From Rufibacter immobilis (GTDB taxonomy: Bacteria > Bacteroidota > Bacteroidia > Cytophagales > Hymenobacteraceae): DNA of 64,000 nt. The notes under the pieces are model-generated. The model had not been told where the DNA came from and made no database searches. It worked only from the letters and a program-made list of their open reading frames with translations. The stretch is from the NCBI RefSeq assembly GCF_003721565.1, contig NZ_RJJE01000017.1, positions 980,636-1,044,635 of the forward strand. The letters are read 5' to 3'. A program made the translations under genes and the position numbers. This document shows, piece after piece, positions 26,789-36,544 of this stretch (position 1 is its first letter; each line of letters starts with the position of its first letter).

Positions 26789-27382
26789 TTAATGCATCCG
26801 GTCTGGGCGGTGCTCCAGGTTGGCGATGATGTCGGCTTCAATTTCCAGAAGTTCTTTCAGACGGGCGTCAACCACTTCTTTGGGCATGTATTCCTTGGCC
26901 AGTTTCACAAAACTCACATAATGGCCCGCTTCCGAAACCATTAACTCATAGTAGAACTTCTGCAGCCCTTCGTCCTTCAGGTTTTTCCAGAGCAGCTTGA
27001 AACGCTCGCAGGAGCGGGCCTCAATGAGGGCATTCACCAGCAAGTGGTCCATGAGCTGACGTTCGCGTCTGTCGCCCTTCCGGATGTGCTTGCTCAGTTG
27101 CACCACGTATTCATCGGGGCGGTTACGGCCCAGTTCATAGCCGCGCTTCTTCAGTTCCTCCAGCACCCGCTCAAAATGGCTCCATTCCTCGGCTACCAGG
27201 GCGATCATTTCCTCTACCAACTTTGTTTTGTCTGGATACTTCACAATGAGCGAGATCCCCGAAGTAGCAGCCTTCTGTTCACAGTAAGCATGGTCCACGA
27301 GAATGTCCTGGATGTTCATCTCCGCGATGTTCACCCAACGGGGATCGGTAGGCAATTGTAACTTTAAGATTGATTTTGCCAC
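26789..27382 (-). CDS. miaE: tRNA-(ms2io6A)-hydroxylase
   Basis: A 197-residue diiron ferritin-like protein that hydroxylates the isopentenyl group of ms2i6A37. The iron-ligand helices are visible: DHAYCEQKAA, VAEEWSHFERVLEEL, NALIEARSCERFKLL and MVSEAGHYVSFVKLA. Length and C-terminus fit the family. The start is a GTG at 27382, followed by AKSILKLQLPTDPRW; no ATG precedes the conserved region. MiaB, which makes the ms2 group of the substrate, is encoded in the same window at 35010. Confidence 0.9.
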   Translation of the reverse strand: MAKSILKLQLPTDPRWVNIAEMNIQDILVDHAYCEQKAATSGISLIVKYPDKTKLVEEMIALVAEEWSHFERVLEELKKRGYELGRNRPDEYVVQLSKHIRKGDRRERQLMDHLLVNALIEARSCERFKLLWKNLKDEGLQKFYYELMVSEAGHYVSFVKLAKEYMPKEVVDARLKELLEIEADIIANLEHRPDRMH

Positions 27383-27440
27383 GGTTGTACTGCTTGATTC
27401 TACTGCTTTTTGTGTAGAGCCTATTTAGTGAAAGCTCCTG

Positions 27441-27484
27441 TTGCGTTTAGGGCCTGTTTTTCTAAAAACAGGCCCTAAACGCAA
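27441..27484. repeat. interspersed palindrome
   Basis: GCGTTTAGGGCCTGTTTTT mirrored by AAAAACAGGCCCTAAACGC, with flanking TT/AA. GGGCC pairs with GGCCC, another compensatory variant. Confidence 0.88.
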
Positions 27485-27517
27485 GGTCAAAAATAATCAA
27501 TTTAAATGGTTCTTAGC

Positions 27518-29479
27518 TTAATCATAGAAGTTCCACTGGATGCCAAACGTAAAGCTGAACGGGTTGGCAACGTAGTACGGAGTGGCGAAATATCCTTGCT
27601 CCCAACTACTCACGGAGGCGTTCAGGTTACTGGCTTTCAGGAATAAGTTTAGGGTTTTGATGTCCACGTTCAGGAAAACATCTAAGGTTGGGTAGCGCGA
27701 AACCAGAAACTCGTTCTGCAAATGGAACTGCTGGGTCACGGGCATATAGCCGTCGGCGTAATAATCTGAGTGCCACGTAACTTCCACCCCAGTCTGCACG
27801 TTGATGGCGCCTTTGAACAACGGACCGTACACATAGGCTCTAGAGTTAATGTACCACTCCGGCATCCGGATCACCTCGTTGCCCGTGATGCGGTTAAAGT
27901 AGACGTTGTTGTCCAGCACAAAGGATTTCACTCCAAATTTATACCTAAGGTTGGCCTGTACCAGATTCATGTTACCTGCCACCTGGGCCGGCTGCCCCCA
28001 CTCCCCTTTTTCCGTGGCCGTGGAATCCTGGAAGTACACGTAATTGCGCAGATTGGTGAATTGTAGCTGGCCCTTCAGGTAATGTTTTCTGTATCCTACC
28101 TCCAGCGCAGCGGCGGTTTGGTTGGCCTGTGTATTCTCAAAGTTATGGGACCACTCATAATGGTTACTCAGGAATACCCGCTGGAGCAACGTGGGCGAAT
28201 AAGAAGCACGCGTCTGCCGGAAAGACAGGAATTTATACCGGGCTTCTGCGTTAAGCCGATAATCGCCGCCCCCAATCTGGAACTCCCCGTCGGTGGTCAC
28301 ATAGATATCGTTCTTCAACCTGAACTGGGCCTCGCCCCCAATGAAGTTATCGGCAATGGAGCGCCGGGTACGGTCGGTGTAGGTAATGAGCGTGTCATCG
28401 TTGACAATACCGGCCGCGCGGCGTATCCCCTCTGAGGTGAGTGTATAGGAACCGTCGCGGCGTTTGGCATAGGCGCGGTACACAAACAGTTTCCCGCTTC
28501 CCATCACCCCAAAGGTGTTCTCTACCTGGCGGAAAGTAGATTCATCATTGGTACGCGAGGGGTTACGGATTACCCTGGGATAGAACTTCAAGAGCTGCGT
28601 TGCCGTGTTGCCGCTACCCTGGGTTTCATACTGTAGGTTATCATCTGTGAACTGATTCACTTGAGTGCCCACGTCTAACGTATGGTACAACTGCAGCCCA
28701 GCCCCAAGGAGTTTGTACCAATGGGTGGCATGCAGATTGTTCCTTTTTTCTTCTGAAGCGGCCTGCGCCAGCCAACTAGCCTCTGGTTTGTAATCAAAGA
28801 GGCTATCAATGTTGTCTCCTTCTTCCGGCCGAATCCCCCCTAGTTCTATATGGTCATGGCTGGTTTGGGTGTAATTGGTCATGATGCGGTAGCGCTCATT
28901 CTTGCTGAAGTAGTGAGTAAACGCCTGAATACCGTAATGGCTCACCAAACCGTCTCTCCCCGGAATCAATGACCCGAACTGGCGCTCTGTGCCAACCCGC
29001 TCGTAACCAATACCCACGTTCCAGTTAGGGGCAATGTTGCGGGTGTGCTTCGCCCGGAAAATTGTCTCTCCCAGAGAGCCCTGGTAATAATTGAGGAACG
29101 TGAACGGCGATTTGGTGTCATAGTACTCTAACCTGGCCGGATTGGCGGCATAGGGATCAAAAGCATTACGCCCCAAGCGATTCCCCAGCACGGTGGGCAT
29201 GCGCCAGAAAAGCGGTTGAGACGCCGTTCCTACGTTTCCCAAATCCTGCTGAATGGTGGAGTCATAGTACCAGTAACGGTAGTTGTGCAGGTTGGTGAGC
29301 GAGGTATCTATGCGGGTGGGCGTAAGATTTCCTTTGAAGATATCTGCCTCCCTAATGACCATAGTGGTAGCCGACCCATAGATAGCCTTGGTGGAGTCGT
29401 TCAGTATTTGCGCTTTGGTTTGGGTGAAAGTCCCAAAACCTATCAGAAAAGACGCAAAAAGTAGTTTCTTATAATTCAC
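27518..29479 (-). CDS. putative porin (Porin_10 type)
   Basis: About 653 residues with a signal peptide (YKKLLFASFLIGFGTFTQTKAQ) and alternating beta-strand sequence to the end, closing FSFTFGIQWNFYD with a terminal aromatic residue as in outer-membrane barrels. Early NYRYWYYDSTIQQDLGNVGTASQPLFW and YYDTKSPFTFLNYYQGSLGETIF blocks are typical of the Bacteroidota putative porin family. The start is GTG at 29479 or TTG at 29485. TAAATTTG, a perfect -7 element, lies 3 bp upstream of the GTG on the minus strand, so a leaderless transcript is possible. Alternatively it is co-transcribed with lpxK, which ends 15 bp upstream. Confidence 0.82.
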   Translation of the reverse strand: MNYKKLLFASFLIGFGTFTQTKAQILNDSTKAIYGSATTMVIREADIFKGNLTPTRIDTSLTNLHNYRYWYYDSTIQQDLGNVGTASQPLFWRMPTVLGNRLGRNAFDPYAANPARLEYYDTKSPFTFLNYYQGSLGETIFRAKHTRNIAPNWNVGIGYERVGTERQFGSLIPGRDGLVSHYGIQAFTHYFSKNERYRIMTNYTQTSHDHIELGGIRPEEGDNIDSLFDYKPEASWLAQAASEEKRNNLHATHWYKLLGAGLQLYHTLDVGTQVNQFTDDNLQYETQGSGNTATQLLKFYPRVIRNPSRTNDESTFRQVENTFGVMGSGKLFVYRAYAKRRDGSYTLTSEGIRRAAGIVNDDTLITYTDRTRRSIADNFIGGEAQFRLKNDIYVTTDGEFQIGGGDYRLNAEARYKFLSFRQTRASYSPTLLQRVFLSNHYEWSHNFENTQANQTAAALEVGYRKHYLKGQLQFTNLRNYVYFQDSTATEKGEWGQPAQVAGNMNLVQANLRYKFGVKSFVLDNNVYFNRITGNEVIRMPEWYINSRAYVYGPLFKGAINVQTGVEVTWHSDYYADGYMPVTQQFHLQNEFLVSRYPTLDVFLNVDIKTLNLFLKASNLNASVSSWEQGYFATPYYVANPFSFTFGIQWNFYD

Positions 29480-29494
29480 AGTCAAATTTAAGAA

Positions 29495-30559
29495 TTAATA
29501 TCTGTTCCCGCTGCCCTGCACCCAGGCAGTGACGGTTTGGTCAAAGGTAGGCTGCTGCGGGGCAAACGCATTGGCAATGGGCAGATAAAACACCGGGTAT
29601 TCCTGCCACAGCGGGGCCAGCGTAGAATCCTGCCATTTCACAGCGTCTTTCTGGGTCATGACAATACATGCGTTAGAGTTGTGCATGGCATTGTAAAAAG
29701 CCAACACCTCCTGAATTCGTTCTTCCGTCACCGCCGAATGGTCTTCCCAATCAAAATGACGCACCACGGCATGCCCGGCATCCCTTAGATGGCGCACCAA
29801 CGGTTGGGCATTGGCGATTCCCGTTACCAGCACCAGTTCCTTGCCTAACGTTTTTCCCTGCCCAACCGGTACAGCCGGGGCATACACAATTTTGGAGAAG
29901 AACACCGGCGTATATGGGTTGGTATATTTCTGAATCTGAGAACTAATATTCTCCTGCTGCGCTTGATCAAGTTGGTCTGGGCACTTGGTCACTACTACGG
30001 CATCTGCTCTACGGGCACCACTTCGGAATTCCCGCAATCGCCCGGCGGGCAGCACGTAATCCTGGGTAAAGAGTTGATTGAAATCGGTGAGCAACAGGTA
30101 GGCAGACGCTTTCACGGCCCGGTGCTGGAAAGCATCATCTAGCAGAATCACCTCCAGGTCCGGAAAGAGTTGGAGCAGCCGTTGGATTCCCTCTGCCCGT
30201 TTCTCACAGACCGCCACCCGAACTCCACTTAAGCTTTGCGTGTACTGATACGGCTCATCGCCTATAGAAGCAGGCGTGGCCCGGGCATCTGCCAACACGA
30301 AGCCTTTGGTAGTCCGTTTGTAGCCCCGGCTCAGAATAGCTATTTTACGGGGCTGTAGCAGCCGGGCCAGATACTCCACCTGCGGGGTTTTCCCGGTGCC
30401 GCCCACATTTAAGTTCCCAACGCAGATAACCGGAATGGGCGCCTGATAGACATGGTAGACCTGGTGGTCGTATAACCAGTTGCGCAGACGCATGATGCCG
30501 CCGTACAGCAGAGAGAAAGGAAACAGTGCGTAGCGCAGTACGGGCATTAGAGTGGTCAT
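29495..30559 (-). CDS. lpxK: Tetraacyldisaccharide 4'-kinase
   Basis: Inner-membrane-associated kinase that phosphorylates the lipid A disaccharide precursor at the 4' position. 354 residues: an N-terminal membrane helix ([23 protein letters not shown]), the P-loop [38 protein letters not shown] and [14 protein letters not shown], and a C-terminal [14 protein letters not shown] segment. The frame reaches a TTG at 30568. ATGs at 30559 and 30547 are the realistic starts. TACTTTTG (plus coordinates 30566-30573) is a good -7 element and would give a very short leader. Confidence 0.95.
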   Translation of the reverse strand: MTTLMPVLRYALFPFSLLYGGIMRLRNWLYDHQVYHVYQAPIPVICVGNLNVGGTGKTPQVEYLARLLQPRKIAILSRGYKRTTKGFVLADARATPASIGDEPYQYTQSLSGVRVAVCEKRAEGIQRLLQLFPDLEVILLDDAFQHRAVKASAYLLLTDFNQLFTQDYVLPAGRLREFRSGARRADAVVVTKCPDQLDQAQQENISSQIQKYTNPYTPVFFSKIVYAPAVPVGQGKTLGKELVLVTGIANAQPLVRHLRDAGHAVVRHFDWEDHSAVTEERIQEVLAFYNAMHNSNACIVMTQKDAVKWQDSTLAPLWQEYPVFYLPIANAFAPQQPTFDQTVTAWVQGSGNRY

Positions 30560-30619
30560 TACCTGCAAAAGTACATGAAAATTAACTTTCTTTGCCGTCT
30601 CAGGCTCTAAAGCGATAGA

Positions 30620-31717
30620 ATGACCAAGATAAAAGAAGTGGTGCAGGTACTGGAGCGGTATGCCCCGCCTGCCTATCAGGAATCTTATGACAATGCCCTG
30701 CTGCAGGTAGGTGACCCAGAAGCCACCGTCACCGGGGTTTTGGTAACCTTAGACTGTACCCTGGAAGTGGTGCAGGAGGCACTGGAGCGCGGCTGTAACC
30801 TCATTGTGGCCCATCACCCGGTTATTTTCAAGCCGCTCAAGAGCCTTACCGGTAAAACACCCGTTGAAAAAATTATCCTTAAAGCGCTGCAACACCAGAT
30901 TGCCATTTTTGCCTGCCACACCAACCTGGACCACGTGCACAACGGCGTCAACAAGAAACTCTGCGAAAAACTGGGTTTGGTCAACACTAAAATCCTGTCT
31001 CCTAAAACGCAGATCCTGACCAAGCTGGAGACGTATGTGCCGGTGGAAGACACAGAGAAAGTACTGGCGGCACTGCACAAGGCGGGGGCCGGACAGATTG
31101 GGGAATACTCAGACTGCAGCTTTAGAATTACCGGCACCGGCAGGTTCACCCCTTCGGCGCAGGCCAACCCGCATATTGGGGAGCCTTGCCAGACCGAGGA
31201 GACCATTGAGAACAAGATTGAGGTAATTTTCCCGTCATTCAAACAGGCGCAGGTCATGCGGGCGCTGCTACAGGCGCACCCTTATGAAGAGGTGGCGCAT
31301 TACCTGGTGGCGCTGCAGAACGAAAACCAGGAAGTGGGCGCCGGCATGGTGGGCGATCTGGTACAGGAACTTACCGCCGAGGAATTTGTGCAGCACGTGA
31401 AAGAAAGTTTGCAGATCAGCACCTTCCGCCATACCGCCTGGCCGCAGAAACCTATCAAGCGGGTGGCGGTGTGCGGGGGCACCGGCAGTTTTCTCACCCG
31501 GCAGGCCAAAGCCGCCGGGGCCCATGTCTTCCTCACCGCCGACCTTAAATACCATGAGTTTTTTGAGGCCACCCCTGCCTTCGCGCTCGTTGACGTAGGA
31601 CACTATGAAAGCGAAGTTTACACGAAGGATCTTTTTTATGATATACTTACAAAATCTTTTGCTAATTTTGCGGTTGATTTGTCCTATACCCATACAAATC
31701 CCGTTAGACACAGCTAA
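30620..31717 (+). CDS. Nif3-like dinuclear metal center protein
   Basis: A 365-residue member of the Nif3/YbgI family, a toroidal hexamer with a dinuclear metal site, sometimes annotated GTP cyclohydrolase I type 2. The metal-binding NLIVAHHPVIFKPLKSLTG and FACHTNLDHVHNGVN motifs lie in the first half, and TADLKYHEFFEA and ALVDVGHYESE near the end. The middle insert (residues about 130-235, with HKAGAGQIGEYSDCSFRITGTGRFTP) is the CutA/PII-like domain typical of the long form. It is divergent from lpxK and followed 6 bp later by the zinc-ribbon gene, so the two probably form an operon. Confidence 0.92.
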   Translation: MTKIKEVVQVLERYAPPAYQESYDNALLQVGDPEATVTGVLVTLDCTLEVVQEALERGCNLIVAHHPVIFKPLKSLTGKTPVEKIILKALQHQIAIFACHTNLDHVHNGVNKKLCEKLGLVNTKILSPKTQILTKLETYVPVEDTEKVLAALHKAGAGQIGEYSDCSFRITGTGRFTPSAQANPHIGEPCQTEETIENKIEVIFPSFKQAQVMRALLQAHPYEEVAHYLVALQNENQEVGAGMVGDLVQELTAEEFVQHVKESLQISTFRHTAWPQKPIKRVAVCGGTGSFLTRQAKAAGAHVFLTADLKYHEFFEATPAFALVDVGHYESEVYTKDLFYDILTKSFANFAVDLSYTHTNPVRHS

Positions 31718-31723
31718 ATATAC

Positions 31724-32458
31724 ATGGAAAGTACTGTAGCAAGTAAGTTAGATGCACTTCTAAGACTTCAGAGCTTAGATTCTCAATTGGACAAAATTCT
31801 ACAAATTAGAGGCGATCTTCCCGAAGAGGTTCGTGACCTGGAAGATGAGATTGCCGGCTACCAAGTACGTGTTAGCAAATTTGATGAGGAAATCGCTGAA
31901 CTGCAGCAGTCTATCGCCAGCCGCAAGCAAGGCATCAAGGACGCCGAGAAGCTCATCAAAAAATACGAAGAGCAACAGGAGAACGTCCGCAACAACCGCG
32001 AGTTTGACGCCATCACCAAAGAAATAGAGCTTCAGAAGCTGGAAATCCAGATCAACGAGAAGAAAATCCGCGAGGCCAATTTCCAGATTGAGCAGAAGAA
32101 CATTGAAATCCAGGAGACCAAAAACCGCCTGGAAGAGCGCCAGAAAGACCTCAACACCAAAAACGGCGAACTGCAGGTAATGGTGAACGAGAGCGAGGAA
32201 GATGAGCGCAAGCTGAACGAGGAGAAAGAAGAGGCCGTGAAACACATTGAGGAGCGCCTCCTGTTCGCCTACAACAGAATCCGCAAGAACGTGCGCAACG
32301 GCCTGGCCGTGGTAACCGTGAAGCGTGACGCCTGCGGCGGATGCTTCAACACCGTGCCACCGCAACGCCAGTCAGACATCGCCGCGAAAAAGAAAATCAC
32401 CGTGTGTGAGCACTGCGGACGTATTCTAGCCGATGTGGAGCAAAAAGTAATCGCGTAG
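31724..32458 (+). CDS. zinc-ribbon coiled-coil protein (C4-type, CT398-like)
   Basis: 244 residues. Residues 1-190 form a long coiled-coil hairpin rich in Glu, Gln, Lys and Arg, and the C-terminus carries a four-cysteine ribbon (CGGCFNTVPPQRQSDIAAKKKITVCEHCGRIL). This is the architecture of the zf-RING_7 family related to Chlamydia CT398. Its precise function is unknown; links to RNA polymerase and flagellar or secretion factors have been suggested for relatives. It is probably cytoplasmic and co-transcribed with the Nif3-like gene. Confidence 0.88.
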   Translation: MESTVASKLDALLRLQSLDSQLDKILQIRGDLPEEVRDLEDEIAGYQVRVSKFDEEIAELQQSIASRKQGIKDAEKLIKKYEEQQENVRNNREFDAITKEIELQKLEIQINEKKIREANFQIEQKNIEIQETKNRLEERQKDLNTKNGELQVMVNESEEDERKLNEEKEEAVKHIEERLLFAYNRIRKNVRNGLAVVTVKRDACGGCFNTVPPQRQSDIAAKKKITVCEHCGRILADVEQKVIA

Positions 32459-32490
32459 AAAAACAGACAAATACGTTTATACAGAGTACG

Positions 32491-32520
32491 AAAAGGATGG
32501 TTGACTGCCATCCTTTTTTT
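32491..32520 (+). terminator. terminator of the Nif3/zinc-ribbon operon
   Basis: AAGGATGG / CCATCCTT stem with a 7-base loop and a T7 tail. Confidence 0.88.
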
Positions 32521-32567
32521 ATTGTCCGGCAGCCGCTTCTCCTTAGAGCACACCTGAAGCTAGCATT

Positions 32568-32606
32568 GCGTTTAGCGGCCCTTTTTCTGAAAACAGCGCC
32601 AAAACA
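32568..32606. repeat. interspersed palindrome, asymmetric subfamily
   Basis: GCGTTTAGCGGCCCTTTTT followed by CTGAAAACAGCGCCAAAAC. Confidence 0.7.
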
Positions 32607-32659
32607 ACGTCTTTACTACCTGCCAATTAGATCTGTAACACAGAATCATTACCATTTTC

Positions 32660-33949
32660 ATGCGACAGCTTACTTTGCCCTTCTCTGAGCTCCAAGTTCC
32701 GGTTTCCCAGTGGAAGCAACAGGCGTTGGCTTGGGCAGCCCAGCACCATGAGGTAGTGGCCTATTATGAGCCAAATGATATTCCTTACCGTCACGGGGCT
32801 TTCCAGAACCAGCTGGGCGTTTGCAGAAAGGCTACTACTTCCTCCATCAGTTCCTGGCAAGAACTGGAGCTGGCCCTAAATCAGAAAAGGGAAGCCCCCC
32901 TGCTGGGCTTTCTGGGCTATGACCTCAAAAACAGCCTGGAAAAACTGAGCAGCGGGCAACCAGACCACATTGGGTTTCCCGATCTCTACTTTTTCCAGCC
33001 CGAGATTTGGCTCCGCTGGGAAGAAGACGCTGTCCTGATCTTTTCTGAGACGGAAGCGCCGGAGACAGTGGCGCAGGCAATACAGGGCATGACGTTTAGC
33101 GGCTCTTTTTCAAAAAACAGCGTTAAAACAACCCCGCGGGTTTCTAAGGAGGAATACCTGCAAACCGTGGAATACCTAAGACAGTGCATTCTGGAGGGCG
33201 AGGTCTACGAGGTGAATTACTGTCAGGAGTTTTACACCGAACGGACGGAGCTGGAACCGCTTTCGCTCTTCTGGAAACTCAACCGCGCCTCCCCTACTCC
33301 ATTTGCAGGTTTACTTAAACTGAAGGATCGTTACTTGCTCTGTGCCAGCCCAGAAAGGTTTTTAAAAAGAGAAGAAAATCTCCTTATCACTCAGCCCATT
33401 AAAGGAACCATCCGGCGGGGAAGCACTCCCGAGGAAGACCAAAAGCAGCGCCAGGCATTAGCCTCCAGTGAGAAGGAACAGGCCGAGAACATGATGATTG
33501 TGGACTTGGTGCGCAATGACCTGAACCGCGTGGCCCAAACCGGCACCGTGCAGGTAGAGGAGCTTTTTGGGTTGTACGGGTTTCAGTTTGTCTGGCAGAT
33601 GATTTCCACGGTGACCGGCCGGGTACTGAGCCAAACCAGCAACGTAGACATCTTGAAAGCCGCCTTCCCCATGGGTAGCATGACTGGGGCCCCTAAAATA
33701 AGGGCATTGCAGCTGATTGAGCAGGTGGAGAAAACCAAACGCGGGCTCTACTCCGGCGCCTTCGGGTATTTCCTCCCTTCCGGCGACTTTGATTTTAACG
33801 TGGTCATCCGCAGCCTGCAATATAACGCTGCTACCGGTTATCTCACTTTTGAGGTAGGCAGTGCCATCACCTATGACTCTGATCCGGAGCAGGAATACCA
33901 GGAGTGTCTTTTGAAGGCGGCGGCCATCAGAAACGTGCTTGAAAAATGA
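32660..33949 (+). CDS. pabB: Aminodeoxychorismate synthase component I
   Basis: A 429-residue chorismate-binding enzyme that forms 4-amino-4-deoxychorismate for folate synthesis, with ammonia from a PabA partner not encoded nearby. Visible are PIKGTIRRGSTPEEDQ, EQAENMMIVDLVRNDLNRVA, GSMTGAPKIRALQLIEQVEKTKRGLYSGAFGYF and the terminal ITYDSDPEQEYQECLLKA. Anthranilate synthase TrpE is less likely given length and N-terminus. Residues around 145-157 (TFSGSFSKNSVKT), in the linker before VSKEEYLQTVEYLRQ, are encoded by an in-frame copy of the interspersed palindrome (33092-33130). Confidence 0.88.
   Translation: MRQLTLPFSELQVPVSQWKQQALAWAAQHHEVVAYYEPNDIPYRHGAFQNQLGVCRKATTSSISSWQELELALNQKREAPLLGFLGYDLKNSLEKLSSGQPDHIGFPDLYFFQPEIWLRWEEDAVLIFSETEAPETVAQAIQGMTFSGSFSKNSVKTTPRVSKEEYLQTVEYLRQCILEGEVYEVNYCQEFYTERTELEPLSLFWKLNRASPTPFAGLLKLKDRYLLCASPERFLKREENLLITQPIKGTIRRGSTPEEDQKQRQALASSEKEQAENMMIVDLVRNDLNRVAQTGTVQVEELFGLYGFQFVWQMISTVTGRVLSQTSNVDILKAAFPMGSMTGAPKIRALQLIEQVEKTKRGLYSGAFGYFLPSGDFDFNVVIRSLQYNAATGYLTFEVGSAITYDSDPEQEYQECLLKAAAIRNVLEK
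33092..33130. repeat. interspersed palindrome inside the pabB coding region
   Basis: ACGTTTAGCGGCTCTTTTT followed by AAAAAACAGCGTTAAAACA, read in frame as TFSGSFSKNSVKT in the domain linker. Confidence 0.8.
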
Positions 33950-34021
33950 CCTCAATGCTGCAAGTCGGGTATAATCATTATTCTCAATGTGAACGCTTTA
34001 AAGGCTTTATCTTCCTTTATC

Positions 34022-34060
34022 TTTTTAGAGGCTGTTTCTACCTAAGCAAGCTCAAAACAT
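34022..34060. repeat. interspersed palindrome, strongly decayed
   Basis: TTTTTAGAGGCTGTTTCTACC with right half AAGCAAGCTCAAAAC. A further half-arm, CCGTTTAGCAGGTCTTTTTG, follows near 34086. The surrounding gap (33950-34243) shows nothing else. Confidence 0.5.
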
Positions 34061-34243
34061 GAAACAGAACTTGATAAAACTCCAACCGTTTAGCAGGTCT
34101 TTTTGCACGCGTCAGATTATAAGCTTTGCCATAGAGCATATTCCATAACAATTATAAATCATTGCTTTATCTTAAAGAATATAGCAATACCTTGTAGGAT
34201 AATCCCAATCTATATAACCCTTTTACATTTTATTAGCTATTTT

Positions 34244-34879
34244 ATGAAGAAAACCTCTACTCTGTTAGGTACCAGCCTCGCTTTGGTCATGTTTTTGGGA
34301 AGCTGCGCCTCTTCTTATCGCCCCATTCGGCCGCAAACCGTGCATTATGACTATAATGAGATTTCGTCTACTGGTGCGCTATCTACTTCTTTCGCGTATG
34401 ATGTCATGACCTTACGCGATAACAAGAAATATGCAAAGAAGGAGTCGAAGAACAACCTCAAGGTAGTGTCCATGAAGGTGGTGAATAATTCCAATACCCC
34501 TATTCATGTAGGGCGCGATTGCCGATTGTTCATGGGGGGGCGGGAAATCATCCCGATGGATCCCACCGTGGCCGCCAATAAAATAAAGCAGGGTGTGCCC
34601 ATTTATCTTCTATACGCACTTCTTTTCTTGAATATTACCCAAGAAAGCACAAATGGATCCTATGTGACCGAAAGCTCCTCTACATCCCTTCCTATCGGTT
34701 TGCCTATTGCCGCTGGTAATATGTTAGTCGCGGGAAATGCCAACAAGAGAATGAAAGAGGAAATTATCGGGAATAACATCCTCAACAAAACCATCAACCC
34801 CGGCGAAACCGCTTACGGTGTCATCTGCTTGAATGAATCTACCACCGGACGTTTAAAGTTTGAGTTGAACCCAGCTTAA
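34244..34879 (+). CDS. hypothetical lipoprotein
   Basis: 211 residues starting MKKTSTLLGTSLALVMFLGSC: a type II signal with lipobox LGSC, so probably a membrane-anchored lipoprotein. The mature part (ASSYRPIRPQTVHYDYN, NNSNTPIHVGRDCRLFMGGREIIPMDP, NKTINPGETAYGVICLNESTTGRLKFEL) suggests an all-beta fold. I know no named family. A long upstream in-frame extension (to 34103) is non-coding in character and was dropped. It is followed by a clear terminator. Confidence 0.75.
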   Translation: MKKTSTLLGTSLALVMFLGSCASSYRPIRPQTVHYDYNEISSTGALSTSFAYDVMTLRDNKKYAKKESKNNLKVVSMKVVNNSNTPIHVGRDCRLFMGGREIIPMDPTVAANKIKQGVPIYLLYALLFLNITQESTNGSYVTESSSTSLPIGLPIAAGNMLVAGNANKRMKEEIIGNNILNKTINPGETAYGVICLNESTTGRLKFELNPA

Positions 34880-34902
34880 TAAATCGCTTTATGCTCCTGT
34901 TT

Positions 34903-34938
34903 GAAAGCGCCTGCAAGCTATTTTGCGGGCGCTTTTGT
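34903..34938 (+). terminator. terminator of the lipoprotein gene
   Basis: AAAGCGCCTGCAA / TTGCGGGCGCTTTT stem-loop followed by a T-rich tail. Confidence 0.75.
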
Positions 34939-34983
34939 TTAAAATATCATCTGCCATTCTGTCATAAGCATGCTAAATATGCT

Positions 34984-34991
34984 TATCTTTG
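34984..34991 (+). promoter_or_regulatory. -7 element of the miaB promoter
   Basis: TATCTTTG, matching TAnnTTTG, ends 18 bp before the miaB ATG. The -33 box is weak. Confidence 0.5.
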
Positions 34992-35009
34992 TGTTTTTAC
35001 TTGCCAGTC

Positions 35010-36443
35010 ATGCACGCACCCATCCTTGATTTAGACTTCATAGACAACCGCACGCCCGAACAAGCCGCTGCGTGTGATACCAAAGTGACCGTTGACACCA
35101 ACACGGGGCGTCAGCGCAAACTATACATTGAAAGCTATGGCTGTCAGATGAATTTCTCTGACAGTGAGATTGTTTCGTCCATTCTCTTTGACGCAGGCTT
35201 TGACACCACCTCAGAGGTTAACAACGCTGATCTGGTGCTGTTGAACACCTGCTCTATTAGGGAGAAGGCCGAGCAGACCGTGCGCCACCGCCTCACCCAA
35301 CTACAGCACCTCAAAAAGAAAAGACCTGGCCTAGTGGTGGGGGTATTAGGCTGCATGGCCGAGCGTCTGAAGAAAAACCTGCTGGAAGAAGAGAAAATGG
35401 TGGACCTGGTGGTAGGCCCGGATGCTTACCGCGACCTTCCCTCCCTCATAAGCAACGTAGACGAAGGCCAGAAAGCGGTGAACGTGCTGCTTTCCCGCGA
35501 GGAAACCTACGCCGACATCAACCCCATCAGATTAAACAGCAACGGCGTGAGCGCGTTTGTCTCCATCATGCGCGGCTGCGACAACATGTGCTCTTTCTGC
35601 GTTGTGCCGTTTACCCGCGGCCGTGAGCGTAGCCGTGACGCGCACTCCATTGTGCGGGAAACCCAGGAGCTGGTGAACCAAGGCTATAAAGAAGTGACCT
35701 TGTTAGGTCAGAACGTGGACTCCTACAAATGGGCCTCTGAAGACGGAATGGAGCGCGTGAACTTTGCGCAACTGCTGGAGATGGTGGCCCTGGTGAGCCC
35801 AGACCTGCGGGTACGTTTCTCCACCTCGCACCCCAAAGACATCACAGATGAAGTGCTGTACACCATGAAAAAGTACGACAACATCTGCAAATACATCCAC
35901 CTGCCGGCCCAAAGCGGAAACTCCCGCGTGCTGGAGCTCATGAACCGTACCTATGATCGGGCCTGGTACATAGACCGCGTAGACGCCATCAGAAGGATAT
36001 TAGGCAATGACTGCGGCATCTCTACCGATATGATTGCCGGTTTCTGCTCTGAGACCGAGGAAGAACACCAGGACACGCTCTCACTTATAGATTACGTGCA
36101 GTATGACTACGCCTACATGTTCTTCTACTCTGAGCGCCCCGGCACCCTGGCCGCCCGCAAACTGCAAGATGACATTCCGCTGGAAACGAAGAAGCGCCGT
36201 CTGCAGGAGATCATAGATAAACAGCGCCATTACTCGTTGGAGCGGAATAAACTTGATGTAGGTAAAGTGTCCAGGGTGTTGGTGGAAAGCTTCTCCAAGC
36301 GCTCAGACGAAATGCTCAGCGGCCGCAACGACCAGAACAAAGTAGTGATCTTCCCTAAGATGCACTTCAAGAAAGGCGACTACGTGGATGTGCTCATCAA
36401 CGACTGCTCGGTAGGCACCCTATTTGGCGAGCCGGTTCTTTAA
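35010..36443 (+). CDS. miaB: tRNA-2-methylthio-N6-dimethylallyladenosine synthase
   Basis: A 477-residue radical-SAM methylthiotransferase that converts i6A37 to ms2i6A37. The N-terminal domain has [27 protein letters not shown] and GCMAERLKK; the radical SAM core has [22 protein letters not shown]; a TRAM domain closes the C-terminus. The GCQMN and FTRGRERSR motifs set it apart from mtaB at 13240. The frame opens at a TTG (34989) that falls in the promoter, so the ATG at 35010 is chosen. With miaE (26789) it supplies two steps of the same tRNA modification. Confidence 0.96.
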   Translation: MHAPILDLDFIDNRTPEQAAACDTKVTVDTNTGRQRKLYIESYGCQMNFSDSEIVSSILFDAGFDTTSEVNNADLVLLNTCSIREKAEQTVRHRLTQLQHLKKKRPGLVVGVLGCMAERLKKNLLEEEKMVDLVVGPDAYRDLPSLISNVDEGQKAVNVLLSREETYADINPIRLNSNGVSAFVSIMRGCDNMCSFCVVPFTRGRERSRDAHSIVRETQELVNQGYKEVTLLGQNVDSYKWASEDGMERVNFAQLLEMVALVSPDLRVRFSTSHPKDITDEVLYTMKKYDNICKYIHLPAQSGNSRVLELMNRTYDRAWYIDRVDAIRRILGNDCGISTDMIAGFCSETEEEHQDTLSLIDYVQYDYAYMFFYSERPGTLAARKLQDDIPLETKKRRLQEIIDKQRHYSLERNKLDVGKVSRVLVESFSKRSDEMLSGRNDQNKVVIFPKMHFKKGDYVDVLINDCSVGTLFGEPVL

Positions 36444-36544
36444 TTTGGGAATTTGGAGAGGAGGAAATTTTAAAATGAGTTTCCTTTCTGGTGAAAACCT
36501 GCCATTTCCAAATCTTCACATTTTCAAATCTTCAAATCTGAAGT

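Noticed and set aside
26789-36443. miaE, miaB and mtaB as a dedicated tRNA-modification island
   Set aside because: The genes are far apart, on different strands and separated by unrelated genes; their co-occurrence in the window is not an operon.
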